Shown here: positions 1 through 8,431 of the stretch, one piece after another | Layout of the letters: every line of letters begins with the position of its first letter | Position numbering within the stretch: position 1 is the first letter of the stretch | From: Desulfarculaceae bacterium | GTDB taxonomy: Bacteria; Desulfobacterota; Desulfarculia; Desulfarculales; Desulfarculaceae | Length of the DNA: 64,000 nt | Assembly: GCA_021737145.1 (NCBI GenBank) | Contig: JAIPEN010000003.1 | Coordinates: forward strand, 124,001-188,000 | Direction: 5' to 3' | Translations under genes and position numbers: made by a program | Notes under the pieces: generated by a model | What the model saw: only the letters and a program-made list of their open reading frames with translations | Told to the model about the DNA's origin: nothing | Database searches by the model: none

Positions 1-411
1 GGCGGTCAGGGCGGCGCGCAGCTCGGGGTCCGAGATGTGGGCCAGGCCGGCGGCCAGCTCGGCCTCCTCTTCCGGGCCCAGCTCGGGCAGGGGCGGAGCG
101 GGCGGCTTGGGCGGAGGCGGAGTGGGCGCCTTGACCAGCTTGAGGCGGGCCACATCAAAGCCGGCCTCCTGCAAGCGGGCGCAGAGCTGAGGCCCGGCCA
201 GGGAAAGCTCCTGCAGCCAGGCCGAACCGCTTACCGCCACCACCAGCACCCCGCCCTGCTCCAGGGCCACGGGCAGGGCCCGCCGGGCGATGGCCCGCCC
301 GGCCGCCTCGCGCCAGGCGGCCAGCAGCTCCGGCGCGGGCAGACGCCGGGCCAGGGCCCCGGGCAGGGCCCCTCCCAACAACTCTCGAATGCTGATCGGC
401 TCTCGCGGCAT
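1..411 (-). CDS. DUF721/DciA-like protein (partial, C-terminus off the left edge)
   Basis: An open frame starts with ATG at 411 and runs off the window after 137 codons. The N-terminus (MPREPISIRELL) and the following segment with a W-REAAG-like motif (AWREAAGRAIARR, about residues 32-44), then VLVVAVSGSAWLQELSL (about residues 54-70), match the DUF721 pattern, whose members include the DnaB helicase loader/operator DciA. A proline-rich linker follows (about 96-107), and the last visible residues (ISDPELRAALTA) look like the usual end of the family, so little is probably missing. DNA-replication role is inferred from family only; many short DUF721 proteins are uncharacterised. The head-to-head region to the next gene holds a dispersed repeat. 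Confidence 0.7.
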   Translation of the reverse strand, partial: MPREPISIRELLGGALPGALARRLPAPELLAAWREAAGRAIARRALPVALEQGGVLVVAVSGSAWLQELSLAGPQLCARLQEAGFDVARLKLVKAPTPPPPKPPAPPLPELGPEEEAELAAGLAHISDPELRAALTA

Positions 412-706
412 GCCCCCAGTATATCCATAGCCCGCGTATTTCACGAGTGCCGTGTGTCCGGCCGCGCCAGCCAGCGTGTCGCCGGACCCAGAGCGGGCCG
501 GGCAGACGGATGCCCTGGCTGAACATCGTTGCTCCCAAAATGCCCCTTTGGCGGCCCGAACCTTGGGCCGGCGCACTGCGTTGCTGGCCGCGCCCGGCCT
601 CGATGTAGCCTCGTCTACACTCCCTTGCCAGACGCCTTGTCTCCGGCCGCGCCAAAAGGCTAGACTAGTTTCCTGATCTGCCCTCCACTTTTACTGGGGG
701 ATTGCC
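412..706. other. Gene-free stretch with a degenerate dispersed repeat
   Basis: No convincing gene was seen in these 295 bases between the divergent DUF721 and MFS genes. The right half (about 560-660) shares a core with two other intergenic spots of the window, listed separately. No clear promoter for the MFS gene was identified. Confidence 0.5.
560..660 (+). repeat. Dispersed intergenic repeat, degenerate copy C
   Basis: Shares, in the same order, GCGTTGC (579-585), GCCTCGATGTAGC (598-610), a short GTAG...CTAC hairpin (606-618) and GCCTTGTCT (633-641) with copies at 37785-37905 and 44768-44887. It is more diverged than the other two. It lies in a non-coding spacer, carries no open frame, and resembles a REP/MITE-like intergenic element rather than a transposon. 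Confidence 0.45.
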
Positions 707-1996
707 ATGCCCGCCGCTACGCGTCCTTCGCCCTACCGCTGGCTGCTCTTCGCGGTGCTAGCCGCCGCCTATCTGCTGGTCTACTTCCACCGTACCTGCC
801 CCGCGGTGGTGGCCTCGGATTTGATGCGCGATCTGGAAGCAGGAGCCACCTCGGTGGGCCTGTTGGGCGCGGCCTATTTCTACCCCTACGCCCTGATGCA
901 GATACCGGCCGGCCTGCTCTCGGACTCCTGGGGCCCGCGCAAGACCATGACCCTGTTTTTTTTGCTGGCGGGCATCGGCTCTATCTGGCTGGGCCTGGCC
1001 GGCTCCATCGGCCCGGCCATCGCCGCCCGCACCCTGGTGGGCATCGGGGTGGCCATGGTCTTCGTGCCCACCATGAAGGTGCTCACCCACTGGTTCAGGC
1101 GCGAGGAGTTTGCCACCATGACCGGCATCCTCATGGCCCTGGGCGGGGTGGGAGCCTACACCGCGGCCCAGCCCCTGGCCTGGCTCAGCGTGGCCATCGG
1201 CTGGCGGGGCAGCTTCATGCTCATCGGGGTGGTGACCCTGGCCCTGGCGGTCGTCATCTGGGTGGTGGTGCGCAACCGGCCCGAGGAAAAGGGCCTGCCC
1301 CCCATTGTCGACGAGGCCGCCGGACCGGCCGGGGCGGAGACCATCTCCCTGGGCCAGGGCATGAAGATGGTCCTGACCAACGGCCGTTTCTGGGCGGTGG
1401 CCATCTGGTTTTTCTTCGCCCTGGGGATCTTCTTCACCCTGGGCGGCCTGTGGGGCGGGCCCTACCTCATGCAGATCTACGGCCTGAGCAAGCCCCAGGC
1501 CGGAGGGCTCTTGTCCATGATCGCGGCGGGCATGGTGGTGGGAAGCCCCCTGCTCTCCTGGTTCTCCAACAAGGTGCTGGTCTCGCGCAAAAAGGTGATC
1601 ATCCTGGCCACGGCCATCCACCTGCTGCTCTTGACCGTGCTCTACCTCAAGCCCTCCGGGATGAACCTGGGCCTGCTCTACATCTGGTTCTTCCTGTTCA
1701 GCGTGTGCTCCAGCGCCATCGTGGTCATCGCCTTCACCACCACCAAGGAGCTGTTCCCCGTGGCCATCGCCGGCACCTCGGTGGGGCTGGTAAACTTGTT
1801 CCCCTTCCTGGGCGGGGCGGTGATGCAGCCGGTGAGTGGATGGCTGCTCAGCATGCAGGGCGGCCCCCAGGGCCCCTACACCCCGGCCATGTACGCCAAC
1901 CTGTTCCTGTTTTGGATGGGCTGCGCGGCGGTGGCGCTCATCGCCGCCTGCCTGGCCCAGGACACCTTGCCGGGACGCAAAGGGAAAACAGCGTGA
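707..1996 (+). CDS. MFS transporter
   Basis: A 429-residue hydrophobic protein with about 12 membrane segments and the MFS layout: an N-terminal half containing the cytoplasmic loop-2/3 signature region (GLLSDSWGPRKTM, about residues 69-81) and a polar central loop near residues 195-215. It would be an inner-membrane secondary carrier, probably for an organic anion; the substrate cannot be read from sequence. It resembles the MFS protein at 42405-43667 in length and in blocks such as MK-LTHWF-REEFAT versus MK-LFTNWFSPREFAT, so the two are likely paralogs. Its stop overlaps the GTG start of the thioesterase, indicating co-translation. Confidence 0.85.
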   Translation: MPAATRPSPYRWLLFAVLAAAYLLVYFHRTCPAVVASDLMRDLEAGATSVGLLGAAYFYPYALMQIPAGLLSDSWGPRKTMTLFFLLAGIGSIWLGLAGSIGPAIAARTLVGIGVAMVFVPTMKVLTHWFRREEFATMTGILMALGGVGAYTAAQPLAWLSVAIGWRGSFMLIGVVTLALAVVIWVVVRNRPEEKGLPPIVDEAAGPAGAETISLGQGMKMVLTNGRFWAVAIWFFFALGIFFTLGGLWGGPYLMQIYGLSKPQAGGLLSMIAAGMVVGSPLLSWFSNKVLVSRKKVIILATAIHLLLLTVLYLKPSGMNLGLLYIWFFLFSVCSSAIVVIAFTTTKELFPVAIAGTSVGLVNLFPFLGGAVMQPVSGWLLSMQGGPQGPYTPAMYANLFLFWMGCAAVALIAACLAQDTLPGRKGKTA

Positions 1997-2409
1997 GTGA
2001 ACTTGATAAGCGTCTGGCCTACGCCCGAGAGGCAGTGGGCGGAGACCCCTGGGCCCGTTTCCTGGGCCTGAAAGTGGAAGAGCTGAGCGAGGCCCGAGCC
2101 AGCATAAGCTTCGTGCCCGGCCAAAACCACCTGAACGCGGTGGGCCGGGCGCACGGCTCGGTGCTCTATGCCCTGGCCGACCAGGCCATGGCCGTGGCGG
2201 CCAACACCCTGGAGCGCCCCGCCCTGGTGGTGGAGGCGCGCATCAGCTTCGTGGGCAAGGCCGAGCCGGGCGTAAAGCTGGTGGCCGAGGCCCGCGCCCT
2301 GGACCTGGGGCGCACCCTCAGCCTGTGGGAGGTGCGCATCACCGACCCGGACGGCCGCCTGGTGGCCTTGGCCGGGGGCCGGGGCTACCACGCCGCGCCC
2401 AGGGCCTGA
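1993..2409 (+). CDS. PaaI/hotdog-fold thioesterase
   Basis: 138 residues, the usual size of the PaaI family. The hotdog signature is visible: HLNAVGRAHGSVLYALADQA (about residues 46-65), where the H-G-x-x-x-x-L-A-D segment packs against the acyl-CoA site, followed by strands with ISFVGKAEPG and RTLSLWEVRI. Such enzymes hydrolyse acyl-CoA thioesters in the cytoplasm. The GTG start at 1993 overlaps the MFS stop by four bases (GTGA), so translation is coupled. Pairing with a transporter may mean clearing of CoA-bound substrates; this is inference. Confidence 0.8.
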   Translation: MSELDKRLAYAREAVGGDPWARFLGLKVEELSEARASISFVPGQNHLNAVGRAHGSVLYALADQAMAVAANTLERPALVVEARISFVGKAEPGVKLVAEARALDLGRTLSLWEVRITDPDGRLVALAGGRGYHAAPRA

Positions 2410-2517
2410 ACCCGCCACGCCTAGTTACCCAGCCGATCCTGTGTTAGATTTCAGAGCTCAACGCCCGGGGATGCACCCGGAGCAAGGCAACAGGCAGGCC
2501 CCAAGGACGCAGCGCAG

Positions 2518-3426
2518 ATGAGAGCCCGAGACCTAATCATGATCGTGGTGGCCTTCACCGGCATCGCCGGCGGGGTCTTTGCGCCCGCCTGGGCCGGCTG
2601 GTTCTCCCCTATCACGGTCTACATGATGATGACCGTGCTTTACCTGTCCTTCCTGCGCATCGATTTCACGGCCCTTACCCGCATCAGGGGGGCGGACCTG
2701 GGCGAGTTGGCCCTGTGGGGCCTGCTCAAACTGGTGGCGCTGCCGGTGGGGCTGTGGGCCCTGGCCGCCTGGCTGGCCCCTGGCTGGGCCCTGCCGGTGC
2801 TCTTGCTCTCGGGCATTTCGGCCGGAGTCACCGCGCCCTTTTTCTGCCAGCTCCTGGGCGGCGACCAGGCCCGCGCCCTGCAGCTCACCGTGTTCACCTC
2901 GATCCTGGTGCCCTTCACCCTGCCCTCCCTGGTGGGTCTGCTGGTCGGGCACCAGATCAACCTGCCCCTGGTGGCCATGGGCCGCATGCTGGCCATGGTC
3001 ATCTTCGTGCCCCTGCTCCTGGCCTGGCTCACCCGCCGTCTGCTGCCCGCCCTGCTCGGACCCCTGGGGCGCATCCAGTTCCCCCTGGTGATCACCCTGT
3101 TCTTCCTGATCAACCTGGGGGTCTTCGCGCCCTTTGCCCAGTTCATCATGGAGCAGGCCGGCCAGGTGGCCACGGCGGTGGCGCTTTCCTGCCTGCTGGG
3201 CGCGGCCTACTTCGGGACGGTATGGGCCATGGGCTATCTGAGCGGCCACCGTCTGGACAATCTCTCTTACGGCACTGGCCTGATTTTCATCAACAACGTG
3301 TTGGTGGTGGTGGTTGCGGCCAAGTTCTTCGGCCCGCGCAGCCCTTTGTTGGCCGCGGCCTATATGCTGCCCTTTTTCCTGATGCTGCTGCCCTTCCGGC
3401 TGATCAAGCCCCACAGGGATGGCTAG
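2518..3426 (+). CDS. BASS-family (bile acid:sodium symporter-like) membrane protein
   Basis: 302 residues, nearly all in 9-10 predicted membrane helices. The layout, with polar breaks inside helices (GISAGVTAPF about residue 99-108; a GLIFINN stretch about 258-264), is that of the BASS/AEC-like secondary carriers. Substrate unknown; relatives carry organic anions or arsenite. It lies three bases upstream of the metallophosphoesterase gene, so the two probably form a transcription unit. The assignment is by overall pattern, not by an unmistakable motif. Confidence 0.6.
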   Translation: MRARDLIMIVVAFTGIAGGVFAPAWAGWFSPITVYMMMTVLYLSFLRIDFTALTRIRGADLGELALWGLLKLVALPVGLWALAAWLAPGWALPVLLLSGISAGVTAPFFCQLLGGDQARALQLTVFTSILVPFTLPSLVGLLVGHQINLPLVAMGRMLAMVIFVPLLLAWLTRRLLPALLGPLGRIQFPLVITLFFLINLGVFAPFAQFIMEQAGQVATAVALSCLLGAAYFGTVWAMGYLSGHRLDNLSYGTGLIFINNVLVVVVAAKFFGPRSPLLAAAYMLPFFLMLLPFRLIKPHRDG

Positions 3427-3429
3427 GCC

Positions 3430-4545
3430 ATGCGCTGGTTCCTGCCGATATTCTTCTCGGTCTACACCGGCCTGCACATAATCTTCTACCGCTCCGCCCG
3501 CTACCTCTTGCCTCCTGGGCGGGCTCCCCGCCTCATCGCCTGGTCCTGGCTGGGCTTGATGATCCTGGGCCCCATGCTCACCGTGCTGGCCTCGATGTGG
3601 GGGCATCCCCAGGCCTCGGGAGTCATCGGCACGGTGACCTATTGGTGGATGGGCTATCTGATGATCAGCCTGCTCTGCCTGCTGGGCTTGTCCCTGCTGC
3701 GCCTGTTGGCCTGGCCCTTTTCGCGGGGGCCCTGGGCCTGGCGGCGGCCGGTGGCCCTGGCCCTGGGCGCGGCCCTGATGCTCACCGCCTATGCCGGCTG
3801 GTCGGCCACCCAGGTGCGCCTCAAGCAGGTGGAGATCGCCACGGCCAAGCTGCCGGCGGGCATGGAGCGCCTGGACATCGCGGTGACCAGCGACCTGCAC
3901 CTGGGCCTGCCCGGCGGGGAGGCCCGCTTGAACCGGGCCATCAAGCTCATCAGGCAGGCCGAGCCCGACCTCTGGATCGACGCGGGCGACATGTGGGACC
4001 GGCCCCTGCTGGAGGCCAAGGAGCTCACCGCCCTGATGGCCACGGTGCGCCCGCCCCTGGGCAAGTACGCCGTGGGCGGCAACCACGAGAATTACGTGGG
4101 CCTGGCCACCTCCATGAGCCTGGACCGGGCGGCGGGCTTCGTGTTCCTGAACAACCGGGGCCTGGCTGTGGGCCGCGCCCTTAACCTGGCCGGGGTGGTG
4201 GACACCCGCAAGCCAGCGGCCCAACGCGACGCGGCCGCCCTCAAGGGCCTGGATTTCTCCCGCTTCACCCTGCTCCTGCGCCACCGGCCTGACTTCAACC
4301 CGGCCATGCGGGGCAAGATCGACCTACAGGTGTCGGGCCACACCCACGGCGGCCAGGTCTGGCCCTTCCACTATGTGGTCAAGAACCTCTATCCCCTGTT
4401 CGCCGGGCTCTATGACCTGGGCCAAGGCACCCGGGTGTACACCTCCCGGGGCACCGGCATCTGGGGCCCTCCGCTGAGGCTTCTCTCCCCGCCCGAGGTG
4501 ACCCTCATCCGCCTGGTGCGCTCCCCGGCCTCCCCTTCCCGCTGA
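3430..4545 (+). CDS. Membrane-anchored metallophosphoesterase (YkuE/YaeI-like)
   Basis: 371 residues. Four hydrophobic segments fill the first ~130 residues, then a calcineurin-like phosphoesterase domain with the full metal-binding set: SDLHLG (about 155-160), GDMWD (about 181-185), GNHEN (about 217-221) and a terminal SGHTHGGQVWP (about 303-313). This is the family of YkuE and YaeI, which remove phosphate from lipid substrates such as UDP-diacylglucosamine at the membrane. The catalytic domain should lie on the face opposite to or along the membrane depending on an even helix count. Starts three bases after the BASS-like gene. Substrate not determinable here. Confidence 0.8.
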   Translation: MRWFLPIFFSVYTGLHIIFYRSARYLLPPGRAPRLIAWSWLGLMILGPMLTVLASMWGHPQASGVIGTVTYWWMGYLMISLLCLLGLSLLRLLAWPFSRGPWAWRRPVALALGAALMLTAYAGWSATQVRLKQVEIATAKLPAGMERLDIAVTSDLHLGLPGGEARLNRAIKLIRQAEPDLWIDAGDMWDRPLLEAKELTALMATVRPPLGKYAVGGNHENYVGLATSMSLDRAAGFVFLNNRGLAVGRALNLAGVVDTRKPAAQRDAAALKGLDFSRFTLLLRHRPDFNPAMRGKIDLQVSGHTHGGQVWPFHYVVKNLYPLFAGLYDLGQGTRVYTSRGTGIWGPPLRLLSPPEVTLIRLVRSPASPSR

Positions 4546-4567
4546 GCCGTCTCTCCCTGCAAAACCC

Positions 4568-4616
4568 TTGACAAGCTCCCCGCGCGTATATTAAATGACG
4601 TTAACGTCAACGTCAT
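4568..4616 (+). promoter_or_regulatory. Promoter and palindromic operator of the merR-acyl-CoA operon
   Basis: TTGACA at 4568-4573 is followed 17 bases later by TTAAAT (4591-4596). Overlapping its downstream edge is a perfect 12-bp palindrome GACGTTAACGTC (4597-4608), immediately followed by AACGTCAT (4609-4616), so ACGTT/AACGT half-sites occur three times. ACGT-rich palindromes are, from memory, typical operators of LiuR-type MerR regulators of acyl-CoA catabolism. The adjacent gene codes for such a regulator, suggesting autoregulation. Confidence 0.6.
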
Positions 4617-4652
4617 AATTAGTTCGCTTGTAACGAGCGAGGAGGCCTGCCC

Positions 4653-5042
4653 ATGTGGAGCATCGCCGAACTGGCCGGGGAGCTGGAGATCAGCACCCGC
4701 ACCATCCGCTTTTACGAGGAAAAGGGCCTGATCAGCCCCCAGCGCACCCCGGGCAACCGCCGGGTCTACTCCAAGCGCGACCGGGCCCGCCTCAAGCTGA
4801 TCCTGCGGGGCAAACGCTTTGGATACTCCCTGGAAGAAATCGGCGAGATGATCGGCATGGGCGAGGTGGACCTGGACGAGAGGGAACAGATCACCCGCAG
4901 CCTGGCCTACGGCGAAAAAAAACTGGCCGACATCCGCCAGCGCATCGAGGAGCTGAAGATGCTGGCCCAGGACATCGAATCCATGCGGAACAAGCTGGAG
5001 GACCGGCTGCAACAATTGAATCAGGAGGGAGAGCGCTCATGA
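4653..5042 (+). CDS. MerR-family regulator, LiuR-like
   Basis: 129 residues: an N-terminal winged helix-turn-helix (about 1-70) with the family hallmark TRTIRFYEEKGLISP (16-30) and RRVYSKRDRARLKLILRGK, then a coiled-coil dimerisation helix (about 75-125) without the metal-binding cysteines of MerR/CueR. This form is the LiuR-like subgroup that controls branched-chain and fatty acyl-CoA catabolic operons. The start follows a GAGGAGG site seven bases away. It is the first gene of an operon with an acyl-CoA ligase (overlap ATGA) and an acyl-CoA dehydrogenase, which fits autoregulated control through the palindrome just upstream. Confidence 0.85.
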   Translation: MWSIAELAGELEISTRTIRFYEEKGLISPQRTPGNRRVYSKRDRARLKLILRGKRFGYSLEEIGEMIGMGEVDLDEREQITRSLAYGEKKLADIRQRIEELKMLAQDIESMRNKLEDRLQQLNQEGERS

Positions 5043-6547
5043 ACCTAGTGGATATTCTGGAGCTCAACGCTCGCAAGTTCGCGGACCGGGATTGCCTGCG
5101 CTACAACGGCCAGGGCACCACCTTTGCCCAGTTGGAGGCCCTGGCCTCCTCGGCGGCCGGGCTGTTGCAGTCCTGGGGCGTGGCCAAGGGGGACCGGGTG
5201 GGCCTGATGAGCTTCAACACCCCGGCCTACGTCATCGCCTATTACGGCGTCCTCAAGGCCGGCGGGGTGGTGGTGCCCATCAACCACAAGCTGCAGGCTC
5301 CGGAGGTGGACTACATCCTGGGACACAGCGGGGCCAAGCTGCTGTTGGTGGACGGCGCCCTGGCCCCGGTGGCGGCCAAGCTGAGCGTGGCGGTTAAAAC
5401 CGCGTCCCTGGACAGCGACGCCGAGGGCCTGGAGCGCTTTGAGGCCGCCCTGGAGGGCGCACCCGCTCCCCGGGCAATGGAGATCGGCCCGGACGACCCG
5501 GCCCAGATCCTCTACACCTCGGGCACCACCGGCAAGCCCAAGGGCTGCGTGCACACCCACCAGACGGTGCTGTTCGCGGGCATCACCGGGGCTTTGGTGG
5601 TCAAGATGGACTTCCGCGACCGCTTGCTCATGGCCATGCCCATCTGGCACTCCTCGCCGCTGAACAACTGGTTCATGGGCATCCAGTACGTGGGCGGCTG
5701 CACGGTGCTCATCCGCGAGTACCACCCCCTGCACTTTTTGGAGGCGGTGCAGGAGGAAAAGTGCTCGCTGTACTTCGGAGCGCCCATCAGCTACCTGCTG
5801 CCCATCCAGATGATCCCCCACTTCGACCAGTTCGATCTGTCCTCCATGCGCTGCTGGATCTACGGCGGGGGGCCCATCTCCGGCGACGTGGCCCTGAACC
5901 TGATCGAGCGCTATAAGAGCGACCAGTTCTACCAGGTCTACGGCATGACCGAGGCCGGGCCGACCGGCACCACCCTGTTCCCCTGGGAGCAGGTGGAGCG
6001 GGCCGGGTCCATCGGGGCCCAGGGCCTGCCGGGCGCGGACGTGAAGGTGATGGCCAGCGAGGGCCGGATCGCCCAGGCCGGCGAGGCGGGCGAGATATGG
6101 CTCAAGGCCCCCTCCATGATGAAGGGCTATCTGGACGACCCCGCCGCCACGGCCGAGGCCTTCGAGGATGGCTGGTACAAGACCGGCGACGTGGCCCGGG
6201 TGGATGAAGACGGCTACATGTACATCGTGGACCGCTCCAAGGACATGATCGTCACCGGCGGAGAGAACGTTTACTCCAAGGAGGTGGAGGACGCCCTGGC
6301 CACCCATCCGGCGGTCATGGAGAGCGCGGTGCTGGGCCGGCCCCATCACGAGTGGGGCGAGACGGTGGTGGCCTATGTGGTGCCCAAGCAGGAGGCCAAG
6401 CCCACGGCCCAGGAGCTGGAGCAGTATCTGGCCGACAAGCTGGCCCGCTACAAGATTCCCCGCGAATTCATCATCGTGGACGAGCTGCCCCACACCCCCA
6501 CCGGCAAGGTGATGAAATACAAGCTGCGCCAGGAGACCGGCGCTTAG
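5039..6547 (+). CDS. AMP-dependent acyl-CoA ligase
   Basis: 502 residues, ANL superfamily. The P-loop-like A3 motif YTSGTTGKPKG lies at about 159-169, the A5 motif YGMTEAGPTGT about 301-311, A7 YKTGD about 379-383, A8 with DRSKDMIVTGGENVYS about 397-412, and the C-terminal A10 lysine in PTGKVMKYKL. It should activate a carboxylic acid (fatty, aromatic or branched) with ATP to the CoA thioester in the cytosol. The ATG overlaps the merR stop (ATGA) and I chose it over a longer upstream reading because it gives the canonical N-terminus of the family. Substrate range is not determinable from motifs. Confidence 0.88.
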   Translation: MNLVDILELNARKFADRDCLRYNGQGTTFAQLEALASSAAGLLQSWGVAKGDRVGLMSFNTPAYVIAYYGVLKAGGVVVPINHKLQAPEVDYILGHSGAKLLLVDGALAPVAAKLSVAVKTASLDSDAEGLERFEAALEGAPAPRAMEIGPDDPAQILYTSGTTGKPKGCVHTHQTVLFAGITGALVVKMDFRDRLLMAMPIWHSSPLNNWFMGIQYVGGCTVLIREYHPLHFLEAVQEEKCSLYFGAPISYLLPIQMIPHFDQFDLSSMRCWIYGGGPISGDVALNLIERYKSDQFYQVYGMTEAGPTGTTLFPWEQVERAGSIGAQGLPGADVKVMASEGRIAQAGEAGEIWLKAPSMMKGYLDDPAATAEAFEDGWYKTGDVARVDEDGYMYIVDRSKDMIVTGGENVYSKEVEDALATHPAVMESAVLGRPHHEWGETVVAYVVPKQEAKPTAQELEQYLADKLARYKIPREFIIVDELPHTPTGKVMKYKLRQETGA

Positions 6548-6557
6548 GAGACAGGCG

Positions 6558-7805
6558 ATGTTCGATTTTCTGCTCAACGAGGAGCAAATAGAGCTGCGCG
6601 ACCAGGTGCGCGAGCTGGTGGCCTGGGTGCCCCGCGAGATGATCCTGGCCATGGACCGCGACGAGATCACCTTTCCCAAGGAGTTTTTGGCCGAGGCGGG
6701 CAAGCGCAACCTCATGGGCTGCCGCTATCCCAAAGAGTGGGGCGGCCGGGGCCTGGACTGGGTGAGCACCTGCATGGTCATGGAAGAGGTGGGCGTACTG
6801 GGCTACATCTTCGCCTGCGTGTTCGGGGTGGGGGCCGAACTGGTCTGCGACGCCATCATCCAGCACGGCACTGACCAGCAGAAGGAGCGCTACGTCAAGC
6901 CGCTGCTGGCCGGGGAGATGTTCGCGGCCGAGTGCCTCACCGAGCCCCGGGGCGGTTCCGACTTTTTCGGCACCACCACCGTGGCCGAGGACAAGGGCAG
7001 CCACTTCGTGCTCAGCGGCCAAAAGCGCTTTATCGTGGGCGCGGAAGGGGCCGACTACTTTTTGGTCTACGCCCGCACCGACTCGGACCCCAAGACCGAC
7101 CCGCGCAAGGCCCTGACCTGCTTTATCGTGGACCGGGGGCCGGGCGTGGAGGTGGCCTATCTCTACGGGCTCATGGGCTGCCGGGGCGGCGGAGCCGGGC
7201 GCCTGGTGTTCAAGGACGTGAAGGTGCCCAAGCAAAACGTGGTGGGCAGCGTGGGCGGGGCCTATGCGGTGTTCAACACCATGATGGTGCCCGAGCGCCT
7301 GGGAACCGCGGCCATGACCATCGGCGCGGCCAAGCCCGCCCTGGACGTGGCCACCGGCTACACCACCCGGCGCAAGGCCTTTGGCCAGACCATCAACCAG
7401 TTCCAGGGAGTGAGCTTCCAGGTGGCCGAGGCGGCCATGCTCTTGGACGCCTCCCGGTCCATGATTTACGCCACCGCCCGGGCGGTGGACTCGGGCACGG
7501 ACACCGCGCTCACCCGCCGGCTGATCAGCCAGACCAAGAAGTTCGTCACCGAATCCTGCCAAAAAGCGGCCAACCACGCCATGCAGGTCATGGGCGGCAT
7601 CGGGTATACTAGCATCTTCCCGGTGGAGCGCATCGTGCGCGACCTTCGCCTGGCCTCCATCTGGACCGGCACCAACGAGGTGATGAACCTGATCGCGGGC
7701 CACGAATGGTACCGCGCCTATCATGCCGCCAAGGACAGCGCGCCCCGGGACTTCGAGGCCGACGCCGAGGCGGCCGGACAGGACGAAGAGAAGATCTACG
7801 AGTAA
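6558..7805 (+). CDS. Acyl-CoA dehydrogenase
   Basis: 415 residues, slightly longer than the usual ~380. The family blocks are present: ECLTEPRGGSDFFG (about 128-141, FAD/substrate-binding loop), the mid strand region, GGIGYTSIFPVERIVRDLR (about 349-367) and a GTNEVMNL segment (about 372-379) near the C-terminus. It oxidises acyl-CoA to enoyl-CoA, passing electrons to ETF. It is ten bases behind the acyl-CoA ligase in the MerR-controlled operon, so the two likely perform activation and first oxidation of the same acid. The C-terminal ~20 residues are acidic and extra. Confidence 0.88.
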   Translation: MFDFLLNEEQIELRDQVRELVAWVPREMILAMDRDEITFPKEFLAEAGKRNLMGCRYPKEWGGRGLDWVSTCMVMEEVGVLGYIFACVFGVGAELVCDAIIQHGTDQQKERYVKPLLAGEMFAAECLTEPRGGSDFFGTTTVAEDKGSHFVLSGQKRFIVGAEGADYFLVYARTDSDPKTDPRKALTCFIVDRGPGVEVAYLYGLMGCRGGGAGRLVFKDVKVPKQNVVGSVGGAYAVFNTMMVPERLGTAAMTIGAAKPALDVATGYTTRRKAFGQTINQFQGVSFQVAEAAMLLDASRSMIYATARAVDSGTDTALTRRLISQTKKFVTESCQKAANHAMQVMGGIGYTSIFPVERIVRDLRLASIWTGTNEVMNLIAGHEWYRAYHAAKDSAPRDFEADAEAAGQDEEKIYE

Positions 7806-8350
7806 TGACCCCGTGGGAGACCCTGGCCGTGGCCGTGGCCCTGGGCTGCGACGCCTTTGCCGTGGGCCTGGCTCTGGGGGGGCGTTTCGGCGCCCCCCGC
7901 CAGGTCTTCCGCCTGTCGTTCCACTTCGGCCTGTTCCAGTTCGCCATGCCGCTCATCGGCTGGGCCCTGGGGGCCGGGCTGGCCTCGCTGACCGCCCGCT
8001 ACGCCCCCTGGCTGGCCGCGGCGGTGCTGGTGTTCATCGGCGGCAAGATGGCCTGGGAGGCCCTGCGCCCGCCGGACGAGCGCACCCACGGCATGGACCC
8101 CACCAGGGGATGGAGCCTGCTGGCCTTGTCTTTGGCCACCAGCATCGACGCCCTGGGGGTGGGCCTGAGCCTGGGTATGGTGGGGCAAAACGTGCTGGCC
8201 GCGGCGGTGGTCATCGGCATCGTGGCCGCGGCCATGACCCTGGCGGCCATGAAGCTGGCCGGCCTCATGAGCGCCCGCCTGGGGCACCGCATGGGCCTGG
8301 TGGGCGGGATCATCCTCATCGCCATCGCGGTCAAGCTGGTGGCCTTCTAA
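7805..8350 (+). CDS. mntP: Manganese efflux pump MntP-like
   Basis: 181 residues with six predicted membrane helices arranged as two repeats. The conserved acidic helix motifs are visible: GCDAFAVGLALG (about 14-25) in repeat 1 and TSIDALGVGLSLGM (about 112-125) in repeat 2, the aspartates being the metal-transport residues of MntP. It should export Mn2+ from the cytoplasm. The start codon shares one base with the acyl-CoA dehydrogenase stop (TAATG), so it is translated from the same message although its function is unrelated. No Mn riboswitch was seen directly upstream, as expected for an internal operon gene. Confidence 0.85.
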   Translation: MTPWETLAVAVALGCDAFAVGLALGGRFGAPRQVFRLSFHFGLFQFAMPLIGWALGAGLASLTARYAPWLAAAVLVFIGGKMAWEALRPPDERTHGMDPTRGWSLLALSLATSIDALGVGLSLGMVGQNVLAAAVVIGIVAAAMTLAAMKLAGLMSARLGHRMGLVGGIILIAIAVKLVAF

Positions 8351-8431
8351 GCAGGCGAATTTCCCCTTATTAATTTAAAATATTTACCACCCTGGCAATT
8401 GCTGGCAATCGAGCCGTTGCAATAAACCTCT

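Noticed and set aside
155-655. Open frames on both strands over the first 650 bases
   Set aside because: Only the frame from ATG 411 shows a protein family (DUF721). The others are shadows or cover the repeat.
2533-4284. Minus-strand frame of 583 codons opposite the BASS and phosphoesterase genes
   Set aside because: Composition-driven antisense; no motifs, Gln/His/Gly-rich.
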